Shown piece by piece: positions 17,207-26,886 of a DNA stretch of 64,000 nucleotides. Under the pieces are notes generated by a model. It ran no database searches. It was not told the origin of the DNA and saw only the letters and a list, made by a program, of their open reading frames with translations. Where the stretch lies: positions 868,001 to 932,000 of the forward strand of contig NZ_CP117772.1 in assembly GCF_028623165.1 (NCBI RefSeq), given 5' to 3'. The first letter of the stretch is position 1, and every line of letters starts with the position of its first letter. Source of the DNA: Nostoc sp. UHCC 0926. GTDB lineage: Bacteria > Cyanobacteriota > Cyanobacteriia > Cyanobacteriales > Nostocaceae. A program made the translations under genes and the position numbers.

Positions 17207-19498
17207 ATGAAGGGAATGAGGGAGATAATTCTTCACTCTCCTGTACAAACGCGATTAATCGCGTCTCCTAACTCAGCACTTTTAAAGACGAGACTTACTG
17301 ATATGACTCAGGTGGAAAATTCGATTTCTCAATCTTTTGAGTTAAAACCAGAAAAAGCTGTACAGCTTGATAATTTATTGGATTTACTTGTCGAACTGAA
17401 AATTATCGAATCACCTGAGCAATCTTTTTCTTTATTACCATCAGAAACTGATGATAGTCATGAGTATATTACAGAAGAAATTGAACTACTGCAACTTCCT
17501 CCAGTGCCGTTAGAAGTATGTGAAGCTTATTTAGAGTCAGCTTGGAATTTTCCTCAAAATATATCTAATCCATCACAAATTACTCAAGAGGAATTAGAAA
17601 AATCTATTGAAATCTTTGCAAATTTTGAGGAAACGTTAGACAACTCAGAAAATGCATTGCAAAAATTACGGGAGATATTGGTCGGATATGAATTAGCAGA
17701 AATCAACAATATCGTAGATATATTTGAACAAAAATTTACAAAGATAGAGGATCAAATTTACGACCCTAAAGAGCTAATAAATCTACTACTACCGTGTATT
17801 TCTGAGCTTTTAAGGCAGAAGATTACAGAGTCAAAAGAGGAAATTGTAGAGATAATTGCTCCAATTATCGATCAGGCTATCCGCAGTCGCATTGAACAAG
17901 ATAAAATTAGTATGAGTGCGGCGATCGCTCCTACTATTCCCCTAGCTATTTCCCAGCAGATTATTATTGCTCCAGAGGAAGTTTCAGATGCGATCGCTCC
18001 TACAATCGGACGAGCTATTAAAAAGCAAATTGAAATTGAACAGAATATTGTTGTGGATGCACTCTACCCAATTATTGGTAGTACCATAGCTAAATATATG
18101 GCAGAGACAATCCGTGCAATTAATCGGCAAGTCGAAGAAACCCTCAGTGTTGAAGGAATAAAACGTAAAATTCGTGCCAAGCTACAGGGAGTTTCTGAAG
18201 CAGAATTAATTTTTAAAGAAGCTCTACCATTTACAATTCAAGCCATTTTCTTGATTCATAAAGCATCTGGTTTAATTATCTCAGATATTCAGCGCTCTGA
18301 TGCACAGCAGCTAGAGGCTGAAATGGTAGCAGGAATGCTGACAGCAATTCGCAGCTTTGCCAATGATTGTATCAATCAATCTGGAAATGTAATAGAATTA
18401 GACGCAATTGAATATGGGACATCTAAAATAATTTTAGAAGTTGCAGGATACTGTTATTTAGCACTCGTTATACAGGGAGATCCAAACAAAAATTTTATTT
18501 TGAAAATGCGGCAAGTATTCAGCAAAATTGTTCAAACACATGGTGATTTAATTGAAAAATTTGATGGTGTTCCAGATACAATCCCTATCGAAGTTCATAC
18601 ACTTCTAGAAGAACTGAAAGATACACATATTCAGCAGGAAAAGGAAAAAAAGTTATCGCCACTACTGATATTAGGCTTAACAGTTATCAGCACCATTTTC
18701 ATTCCTTGGGGCTTTTGGCAATACCATAGTGGAGTGATCCATTCTATTGAAAATCAAACTTCCTTGGCTCTAACTTCTGTTCCAGAACTAGCTGTATATC
18801 GGCTCACAGTGCAGGTAGAACACAATAAATTAAAATTAACAGGACGATTACCTAATCAACTTCTTCGCCAGAAAGCCGAGCAAATTGTCAAAGTAACCTC
18901 CCCTAATTGGTTGATTGACAATCAAATTTTATTAGTAGAAGTACCAGCAGACCCTGTATTAGCTGCTGCTGAAGTCAAACGAATCATAGCAGTTTTAAAT
19001 CAGACTGACGGCATAGCAATTTCTGCTCAATACATTGCTGGTAAAGTAGCTGTCGAAGGTACTGTCAACCGAATTGTAGATGCTCAGATTATTGCTCATG
19101 CACTTGAAGCAGTTCCAGGCGTAAAATTTGTATCTAGCGCGGTGCGAGTCCAACCCCCACAGATTGAAGTTCGATTTTACTTTCAACCTGACTCAGCGAG
19201 TTTGATGAGAGGGAATTTAGGGTATAAGGTTCAACAGGTAAAGCTTTTCCTCAATCAGCACCCAAATCAGCATTTAAAAATCATTGGTTATAGTTATGAC
19301 CATACTGGTAAAAACAGATATCAAAAATTGGCATTTATGCGAGCAAAGACTGTACAAGAAGCATTGATTAAATTAGGTATTGAGCCATCTCGTCTACAGA
19401 TAATTGGTAAGACAAATTTACCACCAGGAATTGATGTAACTCACCCCTTATGGTTAAGCCGCTGTGTAGTTCTAGAATCGATAAACAAGCAACTTTAA
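17207..19498 (+). CDS. Membrane protein with C-terminal OmpA-like domain and BON-like segment
   Basis: The 763-aa product has a large cytoplasmic part. It includes repeated helical units around IIAPIIDQAIRSRIE, IAPTIPLAISQQI and IAPTIGRAIKKQI (residues about 210-300). A conserved domain with ALPFTIQAIFLIHKASGL follows (about 335-470). One membrane helix is near LLILGLTVISTIFIPWGFW (about 485-505), followed by a BON-like region and an OmpA/MotB-type peptidoglycan-binding domain (VRFYFQPDSASL to the C-terminus). The start is uncertain. ATG 17207 has an AAGG ribosome site, but the next codons span a dispersed palindrome (17249-17264), and ATG 17303 begins more family-like sequence. The protein probably links the cell wall to a cytoplasmic switch, perhaps the GTPase 50 bases downstream. 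Confidence 0.8.
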   Translation: MKGMREIILHSPVQTRLIASPNSALLKTRLTDMTQVENSISQSFELKPEKAVQLDNLLDLLVELKIIESPEQSFSLLPSETDDSHEYITEEIELLQLPPVPLEVCEAYLESAWNFPQNISNPSQITQEELEKSIEIFANFEETLDNSENALQKLREILVGYELAEINNIVDIFEQKFTKIEDQIYDPKELINLLLPCISELLRQKITESKEEIVEIIAPIIDQAIRSRIEQDKISMSAAIAPTIPLAISQQIIIAPEEVSDAIAPTIGRAIKKQIEIEQNIVVDALYPIIGSTIAKYMAETIRAINRQVEETLSVEGIKRKIRAKLQGVSEAELIFKEALPFTIQAIFLIHKASGLIISDIQRSDAQQLEAEMVAGMLTAIRSFANDCINQSGNVIELDAIEYGTSKIILEVAGYCYLALVIQGDPNKNFILKMRQVFSKIVQTHGDLIEKFDGVPDTIPIEVHTLLEELKDTHIQQEKEKKLSPLLILGLTVISTIFIPWGFWQYHSGVIHSIENQTSLALTSVPELAVYRLTVQVEHNKLKLTGRLPNQLLRQKAEQIVKVTSPNWLIDNQILLVEVPADPVLAAAEVKRIIAVLNQTDGIAISAQYIAGKVAVEGTVNRIVDAQIIAHALEAVPGVKFVSSAVRVQPPQIEVRFYFQPDSASLMRGNLGYKVQQVKLFLNQHPNQHLKIIGYSYDHTGKNRYQKLAFMRAKTVQEALIKLGIEPSRLQIIGKTNLPPGIDVTHPLWLSRCVVLESINKQL
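17249..17264. repeat. Short dispersed palindrome ACGCGATTAATCGCGT
   Basis: A perfect 16-bp palindrome typical of the short dispersed repeats of Nostoc-type genomes. It falls inside the first codons of the OmpA-type gene if ATG 17207 is used. This argues that the true start may be ATG 17303. Confidence 0.7.
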
Positions 19499-19548
19499 GT
19501 TTAAAATAGCTCTGATTCATATAAAATACTACCTACTTTCCCTCAACT

Positions 19549-20073
19549 ATGTCTACAATCTCTAAAAAAATCTGCTTGTTTGGTGATTTTGGTGTTGGTA
19601 AAACTAGTCTAATTCGCCAATTTGTAGAGTGTCAATTTAGTGATGAATATCTTTCAACTGTAGGAGTCAAAATTTCTCGCAAATCGGTTGAGGTTTCTAA
19701 AAAAGACCTGTATAATGGGCAAAGTTTACAGCTTATAATTTGGGATATTGAAGGAAGTAATAAGTTTAAGGCAGTTGCTCAAAACTATTTTCAAGGTTCT
19801 AAAGGTGCTGTGATAGTTGGTGATGTCACACAACCAGAAACGCTTAATCATCTCCAGGGGCATATTCAAAGTTTTTTAGCTGTTAATCCTAAAAGCTATA
19901 TTGTTGTTGCACTGAACAAATCAGATATGATTGCAGCCGAGTATTTAGAAAAAATGCGCCAAATGTATCAATTCAGTGAGCAAAGTAATATATTAGACAC
20001 TTATCTGACTTCAGCTAAAACTGGCAAGAATGTTGATGAAATATTTAAAACTTTAGCCACTCGTTTAATTTAG
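19549..20073 (+). CDS. Ras/Rab-like small GTPase of bacterial type
   Basis: The 174-aa product is a stand-alone small GTPase with P-loop GDFGVGKTS (residues 12-20), switch I with T near YLSTVGVK, DxxG motif WDIEGSNKF, NKSD for guanine specificity and SAKTG as the G5 loop. Eukaryotic Rab proteins have WDTAGQE. Here the catalytic glutamine position is not Gln, so intrinsic hydrolysis may be slow or partner-dependent. Bacterial members of this family usually sit beside OmpA-type or roadblock-type proteins. In this window it lies between an OmpA-type membrane protein (50 bases before) and a hybrid kinase (4 bases after), so all are probably one operon. It likely acts as a molecular switch in that pathway. 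Confidence 0.9.
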   Translation: MSTISKKICLFGDFGVGKTSLIRQFVECQFSDEYLSTVGVKISRKSVEVSKKDLYNGQSLQLIIWDIEGSNKFKAVAQNYFQGSKGAVIVGDVTQPETLNHLQGHIQSFLAVNPKSYIVVALNKSDMIAAEYLEKMRQMYQFSEQSNILDTYLTSAKTGKNVDEIFKTLATRLI

Positions 20074-20077
20074 TAAG

Positions 20078-22546
20078 ATGAACTCATTGTTGAAAAACCT
20101 ATTATCTATTTGTCATATTGAATATTTGATAATTGATGAAAATTTCAAGATTATAGAGAAGTCTTTGGGACTAAATCATTTTGCTGACATTCCTGATGAG
20201 GTGAAGCAAGGTGAGGATATTAGGATTGTGTTTCCAGAATTAGAGGGGCTTGAAGATGTTTTTGATGCGATTCGACAGGGGGAGCAAGATAATTTTGAAT
20301 TAAAGGGAATTATGCGCTCACAAGATATAGCTTCTCCTTTATATATTGATATTCGTATTACTAAGAATATACAAGAAGATTATTCTAGCAATCCGCTAAT
20401 CATTCTTGTGGAAGATGCGACAGAAAGGATGGTTCTTGAGCAATCTTTGTTTCAAGGTGCGAATGAAGCAAATCTTTTGTTACGTAACTTAAAGGCTTCT
20501 AAACAATATATTGAGCAAATTGTGACATCAATAGCAGATGCCTTAGTGGTGACAACGCTATCAGGAAAGATAAAAAAAATAAATCTTGCTGCACAAATTT
20601 TATTGGAATATGACGAGGTGGAACTCCTGGGTCAATCTATTACAAAAGTTATTAGAGAAATCAATAGCTCTCCGCTGATAATTAGGGATATTGAAAGTAT
20701 TAACTTATTACAAAGTCAAGATATAAATTCTTTAGAAAAAGAGGTTGAAACCGTTTGTTATACCAAAAGTGGTAAAACAATTCCAGTAGCTTTTTCATAC
20801 TCAATAGTGAAGACAGAAATTGAACATTTTCAAGGTTATGTTTACATTTTGCGAGACATGACTGAACGGAAGCAGGCAGAACTTGCTAAACAGGGATTTT
20901 TAGCGATGATTAGCCATGAGGTTCGGACTCCAATCGCATCAGTAACTGGTATGGCCAGTTTGTTACTAGATAGTAGATTGACTGCCGAACAGCAAGACTT
21001 TGTTGAAACCATTTACACCAGTGGAAATTCCTTACTCAAAATTATTAACGATTTCCTTGACTTCTCTAAAATACAATCGGGGAACTTGGAACTAGAAGAG
21101 GAACCTTTTGGTTTGCGAAATTGCATTAATGAGGTTCTTTATTTACTTACACCTAAAGCTAGAGAAAAAGGTTTAAAACTCACATTTTTAGATACTCCTA
21201 AAGTTCCTACTACGATTGTGGGTGATATTACGCGACTGCGCCAAATCTTGATTAATTTACTTAGTAATGCTATTAAATTTACTGGAACTGGAAGTATAGA
21301 AGTTTCAGTTATAACCCGCAAGAATAGCAATATTAATCATTCTTATGCAAATACTGACGAGATTCAGTTTAGTGTTAAAGATACAGGCATCGGAATTCCA
21401 CGCGATCGCGTTGAACGTTTATTTAAAGCCTTTAGTCAAGTCAACTCCTCCATTACTCGACAGTATGGTGGTACTGGGTTAGGTCTTGCCATTTGCAAGC
21501 AACTGTGCGAGTTAATGGGTGGCAGAATTTGGGTTGAAAGTGAGCTTAGTGCAGGTAGTACATTTTACTTTACGATTGCTGCTTCTATTATTCCAGAGGA
21601 GCCGGAGAGTCAGCAGTTAGCAAGAGCCACTACAGTCTTCTCCCAACTCGAAGGAGCGTCTTATACAGGGAGAGTGCCAGACACAGAGAGTCCATCCAGT
21701 ACGTTCTCTGTGTCCCCGCGTCCCTGTGTTTCTGTGTCTTCTTCCCAGCCTCCTGACTCCCATAAATTAAGAATTCTCTTAACTGAGGATAATCTGGTGA
21801 ATCAAAAAATAGCCTTGAAGCAACTCAAAAGCCTGGGCTATAGTGCTGATGTCGCTGGTAATGGGAAAGAAGCGTTGCAGCTATTAGAAAAAATTCCTTA
21901 CGATTTGATTCTGATGGATTGCCAAATGCCAGTTCTTGACGGTTTGGAAACCACAAAAGAAATTCATCGTTGGCAAGAAAGCAGCTTTGCCAGTGGTTGT
22001 CGTCCTGTGGTAATTGCGATGACAGCTAATGCGATGAAAGAAGACAAACAAATGTGCTTAGATGCCGGAATGGACGACTATCTGAGCAAGCCGGTGATGA
22101 AAGAAAATTTAGCGGCGACACTAGAGCATTGGGCAAGTGTGATATTCAAGGCAAAAGAAATGGATGCCGTGGAACAGACAGTTTCTACAACAGATGTCGG
22201 TTCAGTTGACCTCCCAATTGATTGGGAACGCTTACATCAACTCTCAGAAAATAACCCAGAATTTGAATTGGAACTACTGCAATTATTTGTTGAAGATATT
22301 CAACCTCGTCTTGAGATAATTAAAATAGCGATCGCTGCTGATAATTTTGAGCAACTAGCGCGAGAAATCCATCAAATTAAAGGTGCTAGTGCCAATGTTG
22401 GAGCTACAACCATGCATCTAGCAGCAGAAAAACTAGAACAACTAACTTACAATCAAGAGTGTCGAGGTACTACTAACATAATCTCAGAGTTAGAAGAATT
22501 TGTTAAAGGCATCCAAGAATTTTTAATCAGGACTCCTAACTTTTAA
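20078..22546 (+). CDS. Hybrid histidine kinase: PAS-PAS-HisKA-HATPase-REC-HPt, soluble
   Basis: The 822-aa product has no membrane helices. An N-terminal PAS-like region (about 1-125) and a second PAS (about 147-265) precede HisKA with H280 (MISHEVRTPIASVTGM), HATPase (about 375-500), REC with D614 (LMDCQMPVLDG) and HPt with H765 (IHQIKGASANVGA). A Ser/Pro-rich spacer (residues about 510-565) separates the kinase core from REC. The gene starts 4 bases after the GTPase stop, so co-translation is likely. The REC-HPt end is nearly identical in DNA to that of the kinase at 11590, pointing to recent duplication or gene conversion. The extreme 3' end overlaps the convergent RsbW-like gene by 11 bases. 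Confidence 0.93.
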   Translation: MNSLLKNLLSICHIEYLIIDENFKIIEKSLGLNHFADIPDEVKQGEDIRIVFPELEGLEDVFDAIRQGEQDNFELKGIMRSQDIASPLYIDIRITKNIQEDYSSNPLIILVEDATERMVLEQSLFQGANEANLLLRNLKASKQYIEQIVTSIADALVVTTLSGKIKKINLAAQILLEYDEVELLGQSITKVIREINSSPLIIRDIESINLLQSQDINSLEKEVETVCYTKSGKTIPVAFSYSIVKTEIEHFQGYVYILRDMTERKQAELAKQGFLAMISHEVRTPIASVTGMASLLLDSRLTAEQQDFVETIYTSGNSLLKIINDFLDFSKIQSGNLELEEEPFGLRNCINEVLYLLTPKAREKGLKLTFLDTPKVPTTIVGDITRLRQILINLLSNAIKFTGTGSIEVSVITRKNSNINHSYANTDEIQFSVKDTGIGIPRDRVERLFKAFSQVNSSITRQYGGTGLGLAICKQLCELMGGRIWVESELSAGSTFYFTIAASIIPEEPESQQLARATTVFSQLEGASYTGRVPDTESPSSTFSVSPRPCVSVSSSQPPDSHKLRILLTEDNLVNQKIALKQLKSLGYSADVAGNGKEALQLLEKIPYDLILMDCQMPVLDGLETTKEIHRWQESSFASGCRPVVIAMTANAMKEDKQMCLDAGMDDYLSKPVMKENLAATLEHWASVIFKAKEMDAVEQTVSTTDVGSVDLPIDWERLHQLSENNPEFELELLQLFVEDIQPRLEIIKIAIAADNFEQLAREIHQIKGASANVGATTMHLAAEKLEQLTYNQECRGTTNIISELEEFVKGIQEFLIRTPNF

Positions 22547-22991
22547 CTCCTAACTCCTGACTACCGTTGCAACTTTGGTAATATTTACTAATAAATAAAC
22601 AGTAACGATTATCTACTGTCGGCTCATAACTCAATTTGTCGGCAATGGCGGACATGATTTTTAAACCACGGCCACGCTCTTGCTCATTCTCCTCAAATTC
22701 ACATATTTTCTGCAATTGCTGCTCTAAGTCAAAGGGTTCACCTTGAGACCAGATGCGAATTTCTATGTATTCATCTAATCGTATAGCTTCCATCTCAATA
22801 AGAGTTTCAATAGGTAAATTTTTGTGGGCATGTTCAACAATGTTAGTAAAGCCTTCTATCATCAGTGTTTGACATTGCCACCAAATTTGTTTATCAGGAA
22901 TAGGTGGTAGATTCATCTGCTCGAACCAAAACAGCACTTGAGGCGACTCTGTCAGGTCTGTGTTTACTTTTAGAGAAATTTTGTTTTTCAC
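22536..22991 (-). CDS. RsbW-like anti-sigma/serine kinase (GHKL ATPase)
   Basis: The 151-aa product is a single-domain GHKL ATPase of the anti-sigma factor kinase type. The N-box is EGFTNIVEHAHK, and the G1/G2 region is ERGRGLKIMSAIADKLSY. Proteins of this family bind a sigma factor or other target and phosphorylate an STAS antagonist, here probably the one encoded at 26560. A PP2C phosphatase, here the interrupted REC-PP2C gene at 23130, reverses the mark. The gene is divergent from the phosphatase gene across a 138-base AT-rich gap. Its end runs into a Nostoc-type short repeat (taactcctaactcctgac). Confidence 0.88.
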   Translation of the reverse strand: MKNKISLKVNTDLTESPQVLFWFEQMNLPPIPDKQIWWQCQTLMIEGFTNIVEHAHKNLPIETLIEMEAIRLDEYIEIRIWSQGEPFDLEQQLQKICEFEENEQERGRGLKIMSAIADKLSYEPTVDNRYCLFISKYYQSCNGSQELGVKS

Positions 22992-23658
22992 TTTTTAACC
23001 AATAAAATATTTTAAAATCATCATATTCGTTAATTAGTTTATTTAATTTGAGTATTTTCACTATACATTAAAAACTAAATTGCATATAAGTTAAATTAAA
23101 GCAACAATTTACTTATAAAACTGTAATTTATGTTTAAAATTCTGGTTATTGATGATGACCCTATAGTGCGAACAGTATTAAAAAGAACACTCCAAAACCA
23201 AGGTTATGAGACTACTGTAGCCAGCAATGGTGAAGAAGGAATTACACAAGCACAACTGCTACATCCTGCTCTAATTATCTGTGACTGGATGATGTCCCAG
23301 CTAGATGGGCTAGAAGTGTGTCGTCGAATTAGAACAAATCCAGAGTTGGCAACTACTTTTTTTATTCTATTGACGGCTAGGGGGGCAGCTCGAGGAGAGG
23401 AGGAAGATAGAGTTAGGGGACTTGACGCTGGAGCAGATGAGTTTATCTCTAAACCAATAGAGATGAATGAATTGAAAGCACGGGTAAGAGCAGGACTAAG
23501 ATTACACCAGTTAAATCAGGATTTACAAAGTCAAAAACAAGCTTTAGAGACACTCAATCATGATTTGCAAACCCAAAAGCAAATTTTGGAAGCAGAATTG
23601 TCTGAGGCAGTTGCTTATGTGCGATCGCTTCTACCATCACCGCTTGTAGGATCAGTAA

Positions 23659-25584
23659 GGGAGCAATGCGATTTTGTGAGGTCGGCCAAGAAAGGTGCGA
23701 TCGCTAAAAATTATATTTAAGTATAGTGTGATTTTATTGACAATTTTCATACTGATGGGGACGACAATTTATCTTGATGAGATATCTCAAAAAGATTGCT
23801 AGTAAGTCATTTGACAATTATTTCCCAAAATATCTGTAATCAGTTTTTAATACTTAGTATTAATTTTGGCAATAGATAGCTAAAGATGAACAGTAAGTAT
23901 AAAATTAATCAAGCAGTTTGAGGTTTAATAAAGGAATTAAAGATAGAACCACAAAAATTATCCCAACTTCCAGCTACCCATTGACAACGCAGATGTAAGA
24001 TAATTTCTGCATTTCCTTTTAACCAAAATTTACTGTTCCCCTTGATTCTTAAGTTGACAACTTGACGGATTAAACTTTCAATGGCACCGCTCCCAATAGG
24101 TAGTTTTTGCTCTATTGCCTTAGCGTAATTTAAACGCCTTTCACGATAGGCGCGTAAAAGGTAATTTCTCTGTATTACCATAGTTTTACAACGTTCTCCC
24201 GTGGCTTCAGAGATAAATTCATCCATCTGCCTAATTATGGTCATGACATTACTTTTTTTTAAAGTTCTCCGTGCTTTTTTAAACCAATTATTCCGCTCCT
24301 TCTCATCACTAAAAGCGACATCAGCAAATTTATGTAGTCGCTCAGTAACATGGTAAAAATCAAATAATTGATAAGTGGCATCGGGAGATTTCAATTTCTT
24401 TAAAAGAGGAGGAATATGTTTCCAAATCCATTCAGCACCGTCAGCAATTAGTAAAACTTGTTTTGCTTGACTAATTCCCAAACTAATCAGATGCATTTCT
24501 AGAATTGGTAAAAAGCCTTTATAGTCTTCATAAGTGCCATCATTTACAATCTTGATCTCGTTATTTATGACTTTTTTTCCCTGTTCATCAACCACATAAA
24601 TTGTTAATAATTTTGGCTCAACCCATTCCCCTATAAAGCCATGCTTGTTTGTTTTAGGATTTTTTCTACCTTTTTTATTAATCCTAATTCTACTCCTGCC
24701 ACCATCTACAGCAATTACAACTCTTTGGTCTTTAAGTATATTCCCATCAAGTAATTTACCTTGTTGCAAGTTAGATATTTTAGCTTGACGTAAATCAATG
24801 CCAATTTGACCAAATTTATATGTCAATCGTTCAATTCGTTTAAGACTCATATTAATTCCCCAATCGCCCAGGATTGTATGTGCAGCTTCAAAAGAACTAG
24901 CTATGGCACCATATTTTGCAATATCTGACCAGACTAGTGGGCTTAAGCCCTCTGACATTCCTAACCATTTTAACAAGGGACAGAATCCAACATGAGTAGA
25001 TTTATTCTTCGCTTTTTTTTCTTTTTTTTGAACAACGTATGGTAATTTGAGATTTACTACAACATTACCCACTGTTAGTATTTCCCTCTTCGTATAACCG
25101 TGTCTTTGCGTGTCGGTATGCCACCATCCTTTGGTTTGATTAATTGCTATTTTATGAGCTGACTCTGATTGAGAAAGCTTATGCAATAATATGGCAATAC
25201 ATTGACCCGCTAAAACTAACGCAGCCTGTCTAATTTTTTCTTCTCTTTCTTTAACTATTCTTCCAGACCATTCCTCGATATTTTTAAAATCTAAAAGTTT
25301 TGTAATATCCTCTTGGAAATCTGATAATGAATCGGCGAAATTTAGATTCGCATATATGTTTTTTCCCATAAAGGTAGATACTTCCTATTTCAAAACTATT
25401 CCTGGAAGCAAATTTTACCTTTTTTTCTAGTGGCAACAATGTACAGAAACCTCGTTTTTGGTAGCAGGTTGTATATTCTAAGTAATATTGCTATAAACAA
25501 TGTATTAAATACTAAATTTATACATAAGAGTTTATTAGCGATCGCTCTCCAGGTGGGGTCATCTCACAAAATCGCATTGCTCCC
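23659..25584 (-). mobile_element. ISKra4-like insertion sequence, 1926 bp
   Basis: Terminal inverted repeats begin GGGAGCAATGCGATTTTGTG on both ends. The 9-bp sequence GATCAGTAA is duplicated at 23650-23658 and 25585-25593. The element carries one intact transposase gene on the minus strand. It is inserted in the REC-PP2C gene, which is otherwise undamaged, so insertion is recent. The long terminal repeats and 9-bp duplication fit ISKra4-type elements; family assignment rests on the transposase pattern. Confidence 0.9.
23909..25369 (-). CDS. ISKra4-like transposase
   Basis: The 486-aa transposase is uninterrupted. Candidate acidic catalytic residues lie in VVIAVDGGRSRIR, VLLIADGAEWIWKHIP and LPIGSGAIESLIRQVVN, the last being typical of ISKra4 and related DDE enzymes. 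QLFDFYHVTERL and LRIKGNSKFWLKGNAE are also family-like. With intact ends and target duplication, the element looks competent to move. Confidence 0.88.
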   Translation of the reverse strand: MGKNIYANLNFADSLSDFQEDITKLLDFKNIEEWSGRIVKEREEKIRQAALVLAGQCIAILLHKLSQSESAHKIAINQTKGWWHTDTQRHGYTKREILTVGNVVVNLKLPYVVQKKEKKAKNKSTHVGFCPLLKWLGMSEGLSPLVWSDIAKYGAIASSFEAAHTILGDWGINMSLKRIERLTYKFGQIGIDLRQAKISNLQQGKLLDGNILKDQRVVIAVDGGRSRIRINKKGRKNPKTNKHGFIGEWVEPKLLTIYVVDEQGKKVINNEIKIVNDGTYEDYKGFLPILEMHLISLGISQAKQVLLIADGAEWIWKHIPPLLKKLKSPDATYQLFDFYHVTERLHKFADVAFSDEKERNNWFKKARRTLKKSNVMTIIRQMDEFISEATGERCKTMVIQRNYLLRAYRERRLNYAKAIEQKLPIGSGAIESLIRQVVNLRIKGNSKFWLKGNAEIILHLRCQWVAGSWDNFCGSIFNSFIKPQTA

Positions 25585-26255
25585 GATCAGTAACTACAGA
25601 AAATCTGTTTATTCCCTCAGCGCAGCTAGGGGGTGATTGTTTCGACCATCATTGGATTGATGAGGATAATTTAGCAATTTATTTGTTAGATGTATCAGGT
25701 CACGGGGTGGGTTCAGCCCTACTATCAGTATCCGTGCTGAATGTATTGCGATCGCAATCTCTACCAAATACTAACTTTTATCAACCTAGTGAAGTATTGA
25801 AAGCGCTCAATCACGCCTTCCAAATGACAAAGCACGGTGATAAATACTTCACAATCTGGTATGGAGTTTATCACCGCCTTAAACGTCAACTCATTTATGC
25901 CAACGCCGGACATCCACCAGCTTTACTGTTATCTAATACCTCTACGAACAGCATCCAAGTTAAACAGCTAAGTTCTTTGGATCTACCAGTTGGCTTTTTA
26001 GCTGATGTCAAATTTGAGGATGCTATTCTTGAGATTGAAGAAAATAGCACTTTATACATCTTTAGTGATGGGGCTTATGAAATTAATCAGCCAGATGGTA
26101 AAATTTGGGGTATTGATGCTTTCATTGACTTACTAACCGAATATAGCCTGAAAGATACGTGTAACCTAAATCAACTTTTAGCGAAGATTCTTACCTTAAA
26201 TGCTCAAGATAATCTTGATGATGACTTATCTTTAGTAAAAGTTAATTTTAGCTAG

Positions 26256-26559
26256 TATAGTCAAATAAGCACAATAGACCCGTCCGAAAATCAAATAAGC
26301 CTAAAGATAGGATATAAAATTTTATCTTTATAAACCCTAAAAGTTGCCTCATATAGATTTTGGGTATTATACAGCATAATAAATCTTGTTGAAGTTCAAA
26401 GTTGGAAAGTTCTATTTTTTGTCTTTAAACTATTATCAACTATGCCAAACCCTTATTCCTATATTGATTGAAGACATGTAGGCAGGCTTGAAAAGCCTTG
26501 TACAGACTGGGTTATAAATTTCTGGACAGGTCTATTCAAATGTTGTATTGTTTAGCAGC
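26256..26559. other. Intergenic region, nothing identified
   Basis: About 300 AT-rich bases between the convergent phosphatase and STAS genes. I find no gene, clear hairpin or repeat with a known counterpart in the window. Confidence 0.4.
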
Positions 26560-26886
26560 CTATTGTGTTGCCAACACTTGGCGATTGAATTCATCTTGAT
26601 CAGTAAAAGTTTGAAAAATCCTATCCATTTTGGTCAGTTCAAACAACATCCTGACTTGATCGCTAATAGAACAGACAAAAAGTTTACCATTAGCATTTCG
26701 CACTATTTGCATTGCTGATACTAAAGCACCTAAACCAGAGCTATCGATAAACTTTACTTCTTTCATGTCAAGCAACAAAATGTCAGTTCCGTTTGCGACA
26801 ATTCCGCTAACTTCACGACGCAATTCATTACCTCTGATTCCATCTAAAATTCCAGTTAGTTCTAGAACTTTTACACTCAACTTCAT
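26560..26886 (-). CDS. STAS-domain anti-sigma factor antagonist (RsbV-like)
   Basis: The 108-aa product is a single STAS domain. The conserved phosphorylation loop is KEVKFIDSSGLGALVSA, with the serine pair that the cognate kinase modifies. LELTGILDGIRGNELRREV and FVCSISDQVRMLFELTKMD complete the fold. It should cycle between the RsbW-like kinase at 22536 and the REC-PP2C phosphatase at 23130. With the phosphatase cut by an IS, it may now stay phosphorylated. The next genes on this strand upstream are the PIG-L deacetylase and the BcsA-like synthase, so the switch may control exopolysaccharide. Confidence 0.9.
   Translation of the reverse strand: MKLSVKVLELTGILDGIRGNELRREVSGIVANGTDILLLDMKEVKFIDSSGLGALVSAMQIVRNANGKLFVCSISDQVRMLFELTKMDRIFQTFTDQDEFNRQVLATQ

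Larger units (their letters stand above)
23130..26255 (+). pseudogene. REC-coiled coil-PP2C (RsbU-like) phosphatase, interrupted by an IS
   Basis: Bases 23130-23658 encode a receiver domain (VIDDDPIVRTVL, phospho-acceptor in ICDWMMSQLDG) and a coiled-coil linker ending SLLPSPLVGSV. Bases 25594-26255 continue with TTENLFIPSAQLGGDCFD and the SpoIIE/PP2C core (LLDVSGHGVGSALLS, NAGHPPALLL, FSDGAYEI, DNLDDDLSLV). Removing the IS at 23659-25584 plus one copy of its 9-bp target duplication (GATCAGTAA) restores one open frame of about 400 codons, reading LVGSV-TTENLF. The intact product would be a response-regulator-controlled phosphatase of the STAS partner. As it stands only the receiver half is made from the normal start. 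The C-terminal half is complete enough that an internal start might give a free PP2C. Confidence 0.93.

Noticed and set aside
22540..22560. Short TAACTCCTAACTCCTGAC repeat as part of a CRISPR or array
   Set aside because: It is a heptamer-type tandem repeat common in Nostoc genomes; no spaced repeats or cas genes are present in the window.
25430..25636. 68-codon plus-strand frame before the PP2C half
   Set aside because: Most of it lies inside the ISKra4-like element end, and the remainder is the phosphatase in the wrong frame.
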